Assembly (NCBI GenBank): GCA_937921775.1
Contig: CAKZUK010000023.1
Span: 1 to 56,778, forward strand
Source of the DNA: an uncultured Saprospiraceae bacterium
GTDB lineage: Bacteria > Bacteroidota > Bacteroidia > Chitinophagales > Saprospiraceae
Reading direction: 5' to 3'
DNA length: 56,778 bases
Made by a program: the position numbers and the translations under genes. This document shows positions 46,051 through 53,594 of this stretch, one piece after another (position 1 is the first letter of the stretch; each line of letters opens with the position of its first letter). The notes beneath the pieces were generated by a model. It was not told the origin of the DNA. It did no database searches and worked only from the letters and a program-made list of their open reading frames with translations.

Positions 46051-46230
46051 AAAATGTAAAACCGCAAAATTTAAAACCGTAAAATGTAAAAGTTTGCCAA
46101 CGAACGCAAAAGCGCTTTGTTTACTACGATTTTCGGCAACTTTTACATTTTGACTTTATCATATTTCGACTCTACCTGACTGCGCCGAATAGACAGGTTC
46201 GCTCAGCACAGCGTTTTGCGGTTTTATATT
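46051..46230. repeat. Nested inverted repeats (possible MITE-like remnant)
   Basis: The outer arms TAAAACCGCAAAA (46057-46069) and TTTTGCGGTTTTA (46214-46226) are perfect. The inner arms 46081-46098 and 46135-46151 pair with one bulge (AAAATGTAAAAGTTTGCC / GGCAACTTTTACATTTT). Short direct repeats AAAATGTAAAA lie at the left end. Confidence 0.55.
46164..46210 (+). repeat. Intergenic repeat, family 3
   Basis: TTTCGACTCTACCTGACTGC, then GCCGAATAGACAGGTTCGCT. It is related to the copy at 14396-14445 and lies inside the nested inverted repeat. Confidence 0.5.
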
Positions 46231-46364
46231 TAAAAATTTTGCCAATAGTGATGTTGCCAAATATCAAGATAACTGAATTAGCGGTCAACCTGCGAAGACG
46301 GTAGACTCCATATTACGCGGTTTTTTCCCATAAGGACAAATCACCATTTGAATTAGCCATCAAC

Positions 46365-46445
46365 CTGGGAAGTCCTAAGTTTCCCGCAAACGTATGCTCC
46401 GCGTTAGAAGGAAACTTCGGACTTCCGTCTTCGGTCTTCCGACTT
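46365..46445 (+). repeat. Intergenic hairpin element, family 2
   Basis: Arms GAAGTCCTAAGTTTCC (46369-46384) and GGAAACTTCGGACTTC (46410-46425) pair over 16 positions with one mismatch, around a core with AACGTATGCTCCGCGTT. It lies about 40 bases before the aromatic operon promoter. Confidence 0.6.
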
Positions 46446-46482
46446 ACTAAGCACTTTTTTTAAAAAAACACTAGCCCAAATA

Positions 46483-46512
46483 TTGCATCTCAATATTAAA
46501 AAGAATACCTTG
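46483..46512 (+). promoter_or_regulatory. Candidate promoter of the aromatic amino-acid operon
   Basis: TTG (46483-46485), a 20-base spacer, then TACCTTG (46506-46512), one T short of TAnnTTTG. A start site near 46519 would give a leader RNA beginning about 23 bases before the leader-peptide ATG. Confidence 0.55.
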
Positions 46513-46541
46513 TCAGCTCATTAGTTAAACAAACTATCATA

Positions 46542-46613
46542 ATGCGTAATTTTAATCTAGCATATTATTTCTTTTTCTTTTTTAGCTCGAAACATCAGCA
46601 TTCGGATAGTTAA
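46542..46613 (+). CDS. Phe/Tyr-rich attenuator leader peptide
   Basis: A 23-codon ORF with an ATG start and TAA stop. The peptide begins MRNFNLA, then has Tyr8-Tyr9 followed directly by Phe10-Phe14, and ends with SSKHQHSDS. It thus has six Phe and two Tyr in 23 residues, arranged in one block as in E. coli PheL. It is followed by the terminator at 46633-46668 and by genes for Phe and Tyr synthesis. The part of the leader after the Phe block (46598-46605) is complementary to the terminator's left arm. Translation itself is inferred; no Shine-Dalgarno is visible, as is normal in this phylum. Confidence 0.85.
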   Translation: MRNFNLAYYFFFFFSSKHQHSDS

Positions 46614-46669
46614 CTTATTGTTACAACTAATTAAAAAAGCCCGAATGCATCTGCGTTCGGGCTTTTTTT
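46598..46669 (+). promoter_or_regulatory. Attenuator: antiterminator and terminator of the aromatic operon
   Basis: The terminator has left arm 46633-46648 (A6 then GCCCGAATGC), loop 46649-46652, right arm 46653-46668 and U7. The antiterminator pairs GCATTCGG (46598-46605, inside the leader ORF) with CCGAATGC (46641-46648). A ribosome stalled on the Phe/Tyr codons (46563-46583) would leave 46598-46605 free, so the antiterminator forms and the genes are expressed. A ribosome that reaches the stop at 46611 would cover it, so the terminator forms. Confidence 0.85.
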
Positions 46670-46714
46670 GTGTTAGGACTATAGGTATTTTTTAATTCTA
46701 CAAATTATAGCAAG

Positions 46715-47833
46715 ATGACAATTAAATCAATGAACAATTGGGGAATGAACCTTCCAGAAAATGCTCCAATAATTATCGCTGGCCCTTGCAGCGCTGAGAC
46801 AGAAGAACAAACCATAGCCAGTTGTGTGGGAGCACAAAAGGCTGGAGCTCATATACTTAGAGCTGGTATTTGGAAGCCCCGAACTAGCCCTGGATCTTTT
46901 GAAGGAATCGGAGAAGAAGCTTTGGTCTGGCTACGAAAAGCAAAAAAAGAAACAGGCTTACCAACCACCATCGAAGTAGCAAGTGCTCAAAATGTATACA
47001 CAGCACTTTCCTATGGTGTCGATATCCTTTGGATCGGAGCACGTACCACAGTTAACCCATTTGTGGTGCAAGAAATTGCGGATGCCCTTAAAGGAAAAGA
47101 CATTCCAGTTCTAGTCAAAAATCCGATTAATCCAGATGTAAAATTGTGGGTTGGTGCCATCAAACGCTTACAAAATGCAGGACTCACTCGTATCGCTGCC
47201 ATCCATCGAGGCTTTGATACATTGGCTCAAAAAAACATTTACCGCAACCCACCTAACTGGGGTTTGGTTAGTGAATTCAAAAAACATCTTCCCGGAATTT
47301 CCATCATCAACGACCCCAGTCATATCGCCGGAAAAAGAGAATTACTCTATACCGTTGCAAAAAAAGCATTGGACTTAAACGCAGATGGTCTGATGATAGA
47401 ATCGCACATTAGTCCTGATCAAGCCTGGAGCGATCCAGCTCAGCAGCTTACTCCAAATGAGTTAAAACATCTTCTCGAAACTCTATTGAAAAAAAACACA
47501 GCAAGTCATGTAAGTGATTCTGGAACAGAGCTCAATAGTTGGCGGTCAGAAATTGACTTATTAGATAATGCGCTAATCGATTTACTCGCTCAACGTAAAG
47601 AAATTGTAGGCAATATTTCCGAATTCAAAAAAGAAAACAATCTCTCTATTGTCCAATTCGAACGTTGGAAAGAAATGATTTTGACCCGATTAGACTCTGG
47701 GAACAAACAAGGTTTAAACCAAGAATTGGTAGAAGGTATTTTTGATGCCATTCATCAGGACTCTGTTCGCTTTCAACGGGAAAAACAAGCTAGTTCCAAT
47801 ATCAATGAAAGTAGCAGTGGCAATGCAGGCTAA
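46715..47833 (+). CDS. Bifunctional DAHP synthase / chorismate mutase
   Basis: 372 residues. Residues 1-260 are a type I-beta 3-deoxy-7-phosphoheptulonate synthase (AGPCSAETEEQ, ILRAGIWKPRTSPGSFEG, WIGARTTVNPF, VKNPINPD, RIAAIHRGF, DPSHIAGKRE, LMIESHISPDQAWSD), the first step of the shikimate pathway. Residues about 275-360 form an AroQ-type chorismate mutase (WRSEIDLLDNALIDLLAQRK, then EIVGNISEFKK), which makes prephenate. In other bacteria such fusions allow feedback inhibition through the mutase domain. It is the first gene after the attenuator. Confidence 0.96.
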   Translation: MTIKSMNNWGMNLPENAPIIIAGPCSAETEEQTIASCVGAQKAGAHILRAGIWKPRTSPGSFEGIGEEALVWLRKAKKETGLPTTIEVASAQNVYTALSYGVDILWIGARTTVNPFVVQEIADALKGKDIPVLVKNPINPDVKLWVGAIKRLQNAGLTRIAAIHRGFDTLAQKNIYRNPPNWGLVSEFKKHLPGISIINDPSHIAGKRELLYTVAKKALDLNADGLMIESHISPDQAWSDPAQQLTPNELKHLLETLLKKNTASHVSDSGTELNSWRSEIDLLDNALIDLLAQRKEIVGNISEFKKENNLSIVQFERWKEMILTRLDSGNKQGLNQELVEGIFDAIHQDSVRFQREKQASSNINESSSGNAG

Positions 47834-47885
47834 ATGGCTTTGTCGAAGCTTAAGTCTTTGTTTTCTAAATTAGTAAAAATAAAAA

Positions 47886-48707
47886 ATGCGTATAGCCATA
47901 CAGGGCATAGTAGGATGCTATCATCATCTGGCTGCCAAGAAATATTTCGGAACTCAAGTGGAAGTTATTCCATGCATGACCTTTAGAGAATTGACCAACA
48001 CGGTGGCCAATAATGAACAATGTGATGGAGGCATTATGGCGATTGAGAATTCGATTGCGGGGACAATTCTTAACAACTATCATCTACTCATGGAGTCTAC
48101 TCTGAAGATTGATGGAGAAATTGCTATTCGAATTGAACACCATTTATTGGCACTTTCGGGTCAAACAATTGAGGATATCCGAGAGGTACACTCCCACCCT
48201 ATGGCCATCAAGCAGTGTACTGATTTTTTGTCAACACTGGACAATATCAAGATTGTAGAGGCTGAAGATACCGCTGGCAGTGCGAAAGACATTGCATTGG
48301 CTCAACTAAAAAACACTGCTGCCATTGCCAGTGAAATTTGCACCTCACTCTATGATCTAAATTCATTGCAAGGCAACATTGAGACCAACTCAAATAACTA
48401 CACTCGTTTTCTCATTTTGAAAAAGCAAGCTCCAAAAGAATTTCATCCTTTACGAAATAAAGCTTCCATTTACTTTAATGTGAATGACACTCCCGGAAGT
48501 TTGCTGTCAATACTTCAATTATTAAACTACCAAGGTATCAACTTATCAAAGTTGCAATCTTTTCCTGTGATTGGTAAACGTTGGCAATACTATTTTTTTG
48601 CGGATCTTGTTTTTCCTCCAGAAGTAGATCAAGGCCTTACTTTTGAATCGATTCGAGGTTTGACAAATTCTTTGGAACTTATGGGAGTTTATGAAAATAC
48701 GATGTGA
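47886..48707 (+). CDS. pheA: Prephenate dehydratase
   Basis: 273 residues; converts prephenate to phenylpyruvate. N-terminal catalytic domain: IQGIVGCYHHLAAKKYFG, GGIMAIENSIAGTIL, EVHSHPMAIKQC, and AEDTAGSAKDIA with the conserved Thr. SEICTSLYDLNSLQGNIE and NNYTRFLIL are also family motifs. The C-terminal ACT domain (FNVNDTPGSLLSILQLLNYQ, then GINLSKLQSFP) is expected to bind phenylalanine for feedback control. Second gene of the operon, 52 bases after the first. Confidence 0.95.
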   Translation: MRIAIQGIVGCYHHLAAKKYFGTQVEVIPCMTFRELTNTVANNEQCDGGIMAIENSIAGTILNNYHLLMESTLKIDGEIAIRIEHHLLALSGQTIEDIREVHSHPMAIKQCTDFLSTLDNIKIVEAEDTAGSAKDIALAQLKNTAAIASEICTSLYDLNSLQGNIETNSNNYTRFLILKKQAPKEFHPLRNKASIYFNVNDTPGSLLSILQLLNYQGINLSKLQSFPVIGKRWQYYFFADLVFPPEVDQGLTFESIRGLTNSLELMGVYENTM

Positions 48708-48787
48708 CATCAATGTTACTGAGCGATAACTATTCGTATGGAAGTGGGAAGTTAATGCTAAATTTTACAAGCTATTCAATAATAATT

Positions 48788-49966
48788 ATGCCTTTAAATA
48801 TAGTCCCTGCAAAACGATTACAACAGTTTGAAGAATATTATTTTTCTAAAAAACTGCGGGAAGTTGCTAAACTAACTGCCGCAGGAAAGCCTGTCATTAA
48901 TCTTGGAATTGGCAGTCCTGATTTGGATCCGCCGAGTGCAGCGATAAATCGACTAAGCGAGGCTTCCTCCGAAAAAGGAGCACATCAATATCAGAGTTAT
49001 CGGGGGATACCTACATTTAGAAATGCTATTTCGGATTGGTACCAAAAGCATTTTGACCTAAACTTGAATCCGGAAAATGAATTGCTCCCATTGATTGGCT
49101 CAAAGGAAGGAATCTTTCATTTATCCATGGCATTTTTGGACGTAGGTGACACCGTTTTGATTCCAGATCCTGGCTATCCGGCTTATGCTAATTGTGCCAA
49201 ACTAGTGGGAGCGACAACACAAAGCTACGACCTATTGGAATCCAATAATTGGCTACCTGATTTTGATGCCATCGAAAAAAGCTTGAAACCCAAAACCAAA
49301 ATGATGTGGGTCAACTATCCCCATATGCCATCGGGTACCCAAGCTAACTTAGAACTCTTTGAAAAGCTGGTAGCTTTTGGCCTCCGACATAATATCCTCA
49401 TTTGTCACGACAATCCCTATGCTTTTATTCTGACCGAAAAGCCTTTGAGTATTTTACAGGTAGAAGGTTCAAAGTCTGTTGCAGTTGAGTTGAATTCATT
49501 GAGCAAAACTTACAATATGGCTGGTTGGCGGGTAGGCTTTTTGGCCGGTGCATCTACTTTTATTGAGGCCACTCAACAAGTCAGTAGCAACTTGGGATCA
49601 GGTATGTTTAAGTCGGTGCAAATGGCAGCGGCAGTGGCACTTCAGGTAGATGAAGACTGGTTTGCCCAACAAAACAAAACCTACTTGCAACGGAAAAAAC
49701 TAGGCCTTGAATTATTAAAAAAGCTTGGATGTGAAGTGAATGGCGATCAAGTTGGTTTGTTTATTTGGGCTAAAGCTCCAAATGGAATTATAGATGTGGC
49801 TGAATGGCTGGACCAATTGCTTTATGAGAAAAACATCTTTTTGACGCCGGGACATATCTTTGGGAAGAATGGAGTTGGCTATGTTCGACTCTCCATTTGT
49901 AGTACTGTGGAAATGCTTGAGACAGCAATGGCGAGGCTAAGCAATTTAAAACACAATGATACTTAA
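48788..49966 (+). CDS. Class I/II aminotransferase (aromatic or aspartate type)
   Basis: 392 residues with the start taken at the ATG 48788, since the frame extends upstream only through a GTG and unlikely residues. PLP fold: NLGIGSPDLDPPS, YQSYRGIPTFRNAISDWY, LIPDPGYPAY, CHDNPYAF, and the PLP Lys in NSLSKTYNMAGWRVGFLAG. Its place after DAHP synthase-mutase and prephenate dehydratase suggests transamination of phenylpyruvate (and perhaps 4-hydroxyphenylpyruvate) to Phe/Tyr. No tyrA (prephenate dehydrogenase) follows in this window. Confidence 0.92.
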   Translation: MPLNIVPAKRLQQFEEYYFSKKLREVAKLTAAGKPVINLGIGSPDLDPPSAAINRLSEASSEKGAHQYQSYRGIPTFRNAISDWYQKHFDLNLNPENELLPLIGSKEGIFHLSMAFLDVGDTVLIPDPGYPAYANCAKLVGATTQSYDLLESNNWLPDFDAIEKSLKPKTKMMWVNYPHMPSGTQANLELFEKLVAFGLRHNILICHDNPYAFILTEKPLSILQVEGSKSVAVELNSLSKTYNMAGWRVGFLAGASTFIEATQQVSSNLGSGMFKSVQMAAAVALQVDEDWFAQQNKTYLQRKKLGLELLKKLGCEVNGDQVGLFIWAKAPNGIIDVAEWLDQLLYEKNIFLTPGHIFGKNGVGYVRLSICSTVEMLETAMARLSNLKHNDT

Positions 49967-49974
49967 TCTAGCAA

Positions 49975-50223
49975 TTAACTACAACAAAGGGGATCTTTAG
50001 TAGGAGTGATTCCACGCATTTTACAATAAGTCTTTTTCATAGTAGAGAACAACCATTCGTCAAAACGATCATCTTCAATTGTATTACTGTGCTTCATTGC
50101 TTGATGAGCTGTTTCCAAATAAAGTAGCCGTGCGTTTTCGAAGTTCTTGGTTAGCTTGAAAGCAAAATCTTGAATGCGGGGTATACTTTGGTCGAATTTA
50201 TCATAGAAGTTTGCTGTTGTCAT
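49975..50223 (-). CDS. Stand-alone sigma-70 region 2-like protein
   Basis: 82 residues. Residues about 12-70 (IPRIQDFAFKLTKNFENARL, LYLETAHQAMKH, FDEWLFSTMKKTYCKMRG) follow the ECF sigma factor region 2 pattern (alphabet A..LT.N.E.A..L.QET...A......F..WL...M...F....R), but region 4 is missing. The protein ends after KDPLCCS. It could be a truncated sigma factor, a dominant regulator that touches core RNA polymerase, or a decayed gene. The frame is intact with an ATG start. It is convergent with the aromatic operon, with an 8-base gap. Confidence 0.7.
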   Translation of the reverse strand: MTTANFYDKFDQSIPRIQDFAFKLTKNFENARLLYLETAHQAMKHSNTIEDDRFDEWLFSTMKKTYCKMRGITPTKDPLCCS

Positions 50224-50273
50224 GTCATAGAGGTTTGTCGTGTTTTAATACCAATAGAACAGCGAATATCTCG

Positions 50274-50310
50274 TTTTGTTTAAACATTTTGCATAAATCG
50301 TTAAACAAAA
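50274..50310. promoter_or_regulatory. Inverted repeat upstream of the sigma-like gene (possible operator)
   Basis: TTTTGTTTAA (50274-50283) and TTAAACAAAA (50301-50310) are perfect inverted 10-mers, 17 bases apart, 50-90 bases before the start of the sigma region 2-like gene. They could be a repressor site or promoter-associated AT-rich DNA. Confidence 0.4.
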
Positions 50311-50431
50311 TATTATTTGTAAGAGATAAGACATTAAACAAGTAAAAAGGGGCAAAACCTAGGTAAAATGGGGCTTTCTGGCTGATTAATAATCCGTTTT
50401 TAGTCTTGATTGTGGTTAAAACTAGAAGAAA

Positions 50432-51826
50432 CTACTCCACAATCAAGTCATTGGTATAGTACAGATAATTGAGTACTTCCATCCGTTGTTTTACAGCAGT
50501 AGAAATCAACTTTATACGTCCATTAACATACTTCTCTTGTCGTTTATTGACCAAGAAAACCGAGCTTTCTCCAAAGCGAAACTTTTCGTTCTCTCCGTCT
50601 AGCAGTTGTTTGTAACCCGCTACGTTTTGCTCTTGCAATTGTACTTGTTGATCCAAGATGGATTGTTGCTCCATACTATTTTCAATTTTGTTGAGCAGTT
50701 CATTCCGTTTATTATCAATATCCAAAAGGTTTTCCTCCATTTTAATTTTTCCAATTTGGATATTCGCTCTTTCGCTTCTCAAGAATAAAGGCATGGAGAA
50801 ATCAAAGCCCCATTTATAATCAGAAGCAGAATAACTGGGGACTATACTATTCTCAGCGGTTGCCAGTAAGGGATTGTATTTTGCTTTAAGTTTGGGCTTT
50901 AGTTTTTCTCTCTTTAGCTTCTGTTCTATTTCCAGCATAGATTGCTTGTTGAGTTTTTCCAGTATCATTGGGTTATTGTTTACCAGATTGGCGGCAGAGG
51001 ATAAATCTTGAATCACAAAGAGGACATCCGCAAAATCCTGAGGTAAAACAGTTTGCTGAAGTGCGATTGGTTCACCATCCATCCAAAGAAAATTTTCAAG
51101 TCTTTGTTGCGATTTGGAGCGTGCGGCTTCATTAAACTGAAACAATGTGTTGGCATCCTGAAGTATAATCATGGCTTCTAAGGTGTCCATAGCTGTTTTC
51201 TCTCCATTTAAAAAAGAGGTTCGTGTATTCTCAAAGTAGGTTTGGGCTAGTTGGATATTTTCTTGAATGACAGATTCGAAGGCATTGTATTTTTGCCATT
51301 CGAGATAAGCAAAAGAGGCGGTATAAATTAACTCATTTAAGATTATTTGCTGTTGGTTAAAAGCCATGTCTTTGAAAACTCTAGCTTGTGCCAAGGCAGT
51401 ATTTCGTTCGTTGACCAATAAACCCTGTAATAGGTTCGCTTCGATTCCGACATTCCATAAACCATAGCTATCCGTTTTATTTTCGGGGTTCAGAAAGTTT
51501 CCTTCCGTATTTTCGTAGCCTCCTACTACATCTATTCCTATTCTTGTTGGCACCTCTACCCTAGCTTGAAACTGACGATAATAGAGCTTATCATCAAAGT
51601 TTTTTTGATTCCAATTAGAGCTAAGTGTTGGGTCAAAATTTCCTTTTGCGTTTAACCATTGAGCATTTGCTAAATCTGTTTTGAGGTTCGCTTGTTTTGC
51701 GACAGGATGATGTTTTAAAATATTGACCAAGTATTGCTCGTATGTAATAATGGTATTTTCAGACTGTCCATAAGCATGTGAAATAAATAAAATCCAACAA
51801 AAAAAACATCTACCAATTATCTTCAT
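50432..51826 (-). CDS. TolC-like outer-membrane efflux protein
   Basis: 464 residues with a signal peptide (RCFFCWILFISHAYGQ). Helical, with the two-repeat outer-membrane-factor pattern (ANLKTDLANAQWLNAKGNFD; LAQARVFKDMAFNQQQIILN; FDFSMPLFLRSERANIQIGK; KFRFGESSVFLVNKRQEKYV). Last gene of the export operon. It should form the outer-membrane channel of a tripartite exporter with the HlyD adaptor and the ABC protein. An 11-bp inverted repeat (50405-50415, 50437-50447) spans its stop codon. Confidence 0.88.
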   Translation of the reverse strand: MKIIGRCFFCWILFISHAYGQSENTIITYEQYLVNILKHHPVAKQANLKTDLANAQWLNAKGNFDPTLSSNWNQKNFDDKLYYRQFQARVEVPTRIGIDVVGGYENTEGNFLNPENKTDSYGLWNVGIEANLLQGLLVNERNTALAQARVFKDMAFNQQQIILNELIYTASFAYLEWQKYNAFESVIQENIQLAQTYFENTRTSFLNGEKTAMDTLEAMIILQDANTLFQFNEAARSKSQQRLENFLWMDGEPIALQQTVLPQDFADVLFVIQDLSSAANLVNNNPMILEKLNKQSMLEIEQKLKREKLKPKLKAKYNPLLATAENSIVPSYSASDYKWGFDFSMPLFLRSERANIQIGKIKMEENLLDIDNKRNELLNKIENSMEQQSILDQQVQLQEQNVAGYKQLLDGENEKFRFGESSVFLVNKRQEKYVNGRIKLISTAVKQRMEVLNYLYYTNDLIVE

Positions 51827-51829
51827 TTC

Positions 51830-52213
51830 TTAATTTTTTACCAGATTTAAATTATCCAAATTTTTACCATGCGCTTTTGACTTACCCTCTTCATCTACGT
51901 TGACAAAAACAATATTCTCAATTTTAATGATTACTTCTTTAGTAAAAAGATTTCTTACTTCACAAGAGAAGCTAATAGAAGTTGTACCAATTTTATTGAA
52001 ACCAATTCCAATTTCTATGACATCACCTTGTTTGGCAGAGTTGACAAAATTAATTTCAGAAATATACTTAGTGACAACATGTTTTGAGTTAAGTTTGGTC
52101 ATTGCATAGATACCTGCTTCTTCATCGATCCAACGAAGTAAGGCTCCTCCAAAAAGTGTGTTTCTGGCATTTAAATCACCAGGTTTTATTAATTTACGAG
52201 AATAAAATTTCAT
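51830..52213 (-). CDS. Hotdog-fold acyl-CoA thioesterase
   Basis: 127 residues, single hotdog domain. PGDLNARNTLFGGALLRWID, then EEAGIYAM is the motif of YciA/BFIT-type acyl-CoA thioesterases, with the catalytic-type Asn and Asp. FVNSAKQGDVIEIGIGFNKI matches the strand pattern. It is embedded between the HlyD gene and the TolC gene with gaps of 1 and 3 bases, so it is co-translated with the exporter. This hints that the exported substrate, or its synthesis, involves an acyl-CoA. The substrate is unknown. Confidence 0.88.
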   Translation of the reverse strand: MKFYSRKLIKPGDLNARNTLFGGALLRWIDEEAGIYAMTKLNSKHVVTKYISEINFVNSAKQGDVIEIGIGFNKIGTTSISFSCEVRNLFTKEVIIKIENIVFVNVDEEGKSKAHGKNLDNLNLVKN

Positions 52214-52214
52214 A

Positions 52215-53591
52215 CTATTTTACTGATTTTAAAGGTGCTTTACGTTTTATTTCTTTTTTCGTTTCTGTTTCTTTTTGATAATAATCAGGTGGAAAACCAT
52301 TGAGCTGTCTCCATATTTCATACCAGATAGGAACATCTTTTAATAAGACAAAAGCATTGGCTCCTGTTCCGACTCTAAGCTTTTCAGGCCAGCCTTTTTC
52401 GTTATCATCCGGACTGATTAAAAGTCTGTAAAAACCATTGTCACTGATAGATTGATCGATTGCGACAACCTCTCCCGAAAAAATTCCTGTAGAAGATTCG
52501 GGCCAACCGCTAACAACAATAGCCGGCCAACCGTCGAATCGTAGTCTCACTTGATTGCCGAGACTAATCAATGGCAGATCAAAAGGTCTCAAGTATATTT
52601 CAATAGCCAGATCGTATTCTGACGGCATAATTGTAGCTACTGCTACGCCTTCTTTTATGATTTCCCCAATTCCTTTTTTCAAAGCTTTAGTGATATAACC
52701 CGATTGAGGAGCGGTGAGGTGATAAAACTTTTGACGCTCTTTGTAGTTGCTCAATTGGTTTTGAAGTTTTGATGTAGCAGCAACACTTTCCAATTTGTTA
52801 GATAAAGCAGATTGTTTATCTGATTGAGATTTTGACAATTTATCCAAATAATCTTTTTCGATTGATGTCAACTCAATGATCAAGTTACCTAATTGATTTT
52901 TTTGATTTAAAAATTTATTTTTTTGGCTATTAATTTTTGCTCTTAGCGCTTGAATTTTTAATTCTTTTTCTTGAAATTCAGTCAATGACTTTAAACCTTT
53001 GCTGTACAACTCCTTGGTTCGAGATAATTGATTTTCCGCAATTTGAAAATTGGCCTCCAATGCGATTAAATCAGTACTATCAATATTTATTTTATTTCTA
53101 GCTTGTAGGATTTTATTTTGAGTTTGCTCTAATTTAAAATTACGTGAAGCTTGCAAGGCAGCATATTGACTTTGCAAAGCTTTGACTTTATCAGCATAAG
53201 ATTCAACACTTTGTGATTTGGCATCAACCTGTTCAGATGTTCTGGCTATTAAATTATTATCGAAGTACTCACTTTTTACTTCTGAGATAAATACAATCGT
53301 ATCTCCAGCCGCTACAAAGTCTCCTTCTTGCACATACCATTTTTCCAATCGACCAGAAATAACAGACTGAATCGATTGTGGTCTTTGTTCGGGTGATCTT
53401 GTCGTTACATAACCTTTAGCTTGAACATTTTGTGTCCAAGGCAAAAAGAGAAATAAGAAGAGCCCAAATAATAAGACAAGCAACAGGTAAACAGTGAAAC
53501 GCTTAAAGCGAATCTTTCTCAATACCTTGAACGAGGAAAAATTTTCCTGTTGAATAGAACCGTGAATACTATTTTCAGATATATTAAGCAT
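52215..53591 (-). CDS. HlyD-family membrane-fusion (adaptor) protein
   Basis: 458 residues. One N-terminal membrane segment (FTVYLLLVLLFGLFLFLFLP near 32-51), a biotinyl-lipoyl-like half (SVISGRLEKWYVQEGDFVAA), a long alpha-helical hairpin (about 120-290, with coiled-coil-like Leu/Lys/Gln spacing), and the second half (LTAPQSGYITKALKKGIGEI, then IKEGVAVATIMP). It bridges the inner-membrane ABC protein and the TolC-like channel. Three bases separate it from the ABC gene. Confidence 0.93.
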   Translation of the reverse strand: MLNISENSIHGSIQQENFSSFKVLRKIRFKRFTVYLLLVLLFGLFLFLFLPWTQNVQAKGYVTTRSPEQRPQSIQSVISGRLEKWYVQEGDFVAAGDTIVFISEVKSEYFDNNLIARTSEQVDAKSQSVESYADKVKALQSQYAALQASRNFKLEQTQNKILQARNKINIDSTDLIALEANFQIAENQLSRTKELYSKGLKSLTEFQEKELKIQALRAKINSQKNKFLNQKNQLGNLIIELTSIEKDYLDKLSKSQSDKQSALSNKLESVAATSKLQNQLSNYKERQKFYHLTAPQSGYITKALKKGIGEIIKEGVAVATIMPSEYDLAIEIYLRPFDLPLISLGNQVRLRFDGWPAIVVSGWPESSTGIFSGEVVAIDQSISDNGFYRLLISPDDNEKGWPEKLRVGTGANAFVLLKDVPIWYEIWRQLNGFPPDYYQKETETKKEIKRKAPLKSVK

Positions 53592-53594
53592 GGC

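Larger units (their letters stand above)
45936..46541. other. Repeat-rich intergenic region of 606 bases
   Basis: No gene is seen. From left to right: family-1-like debris (45945-46050), a nested inverted repeat (46051-46230) interrupted by a family 3 copy (46164-46210), a family 2 hairpin (46365-46445) and the aromatic operon promoter (46483-46512). Confidence 0.6.

Noticed and set aside
48464..48704. The ACT domain of prephenate dehydratase has QSFP instead of the ESRP motif
   Set aside because: As far as I know, Bacteroidota members commonly have a Q-S-x-P variant here, so it is not an anomaly of this gene.
50405..50447. An 11-bp perfect inverted repeat across the tolC-like stop codon, considered as a terminator
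   Set aside because: On the coding strand it is followed by ACTAAAAAC, not a U tract, and the loop is 21 bases. It may pair, but termination is not supported.
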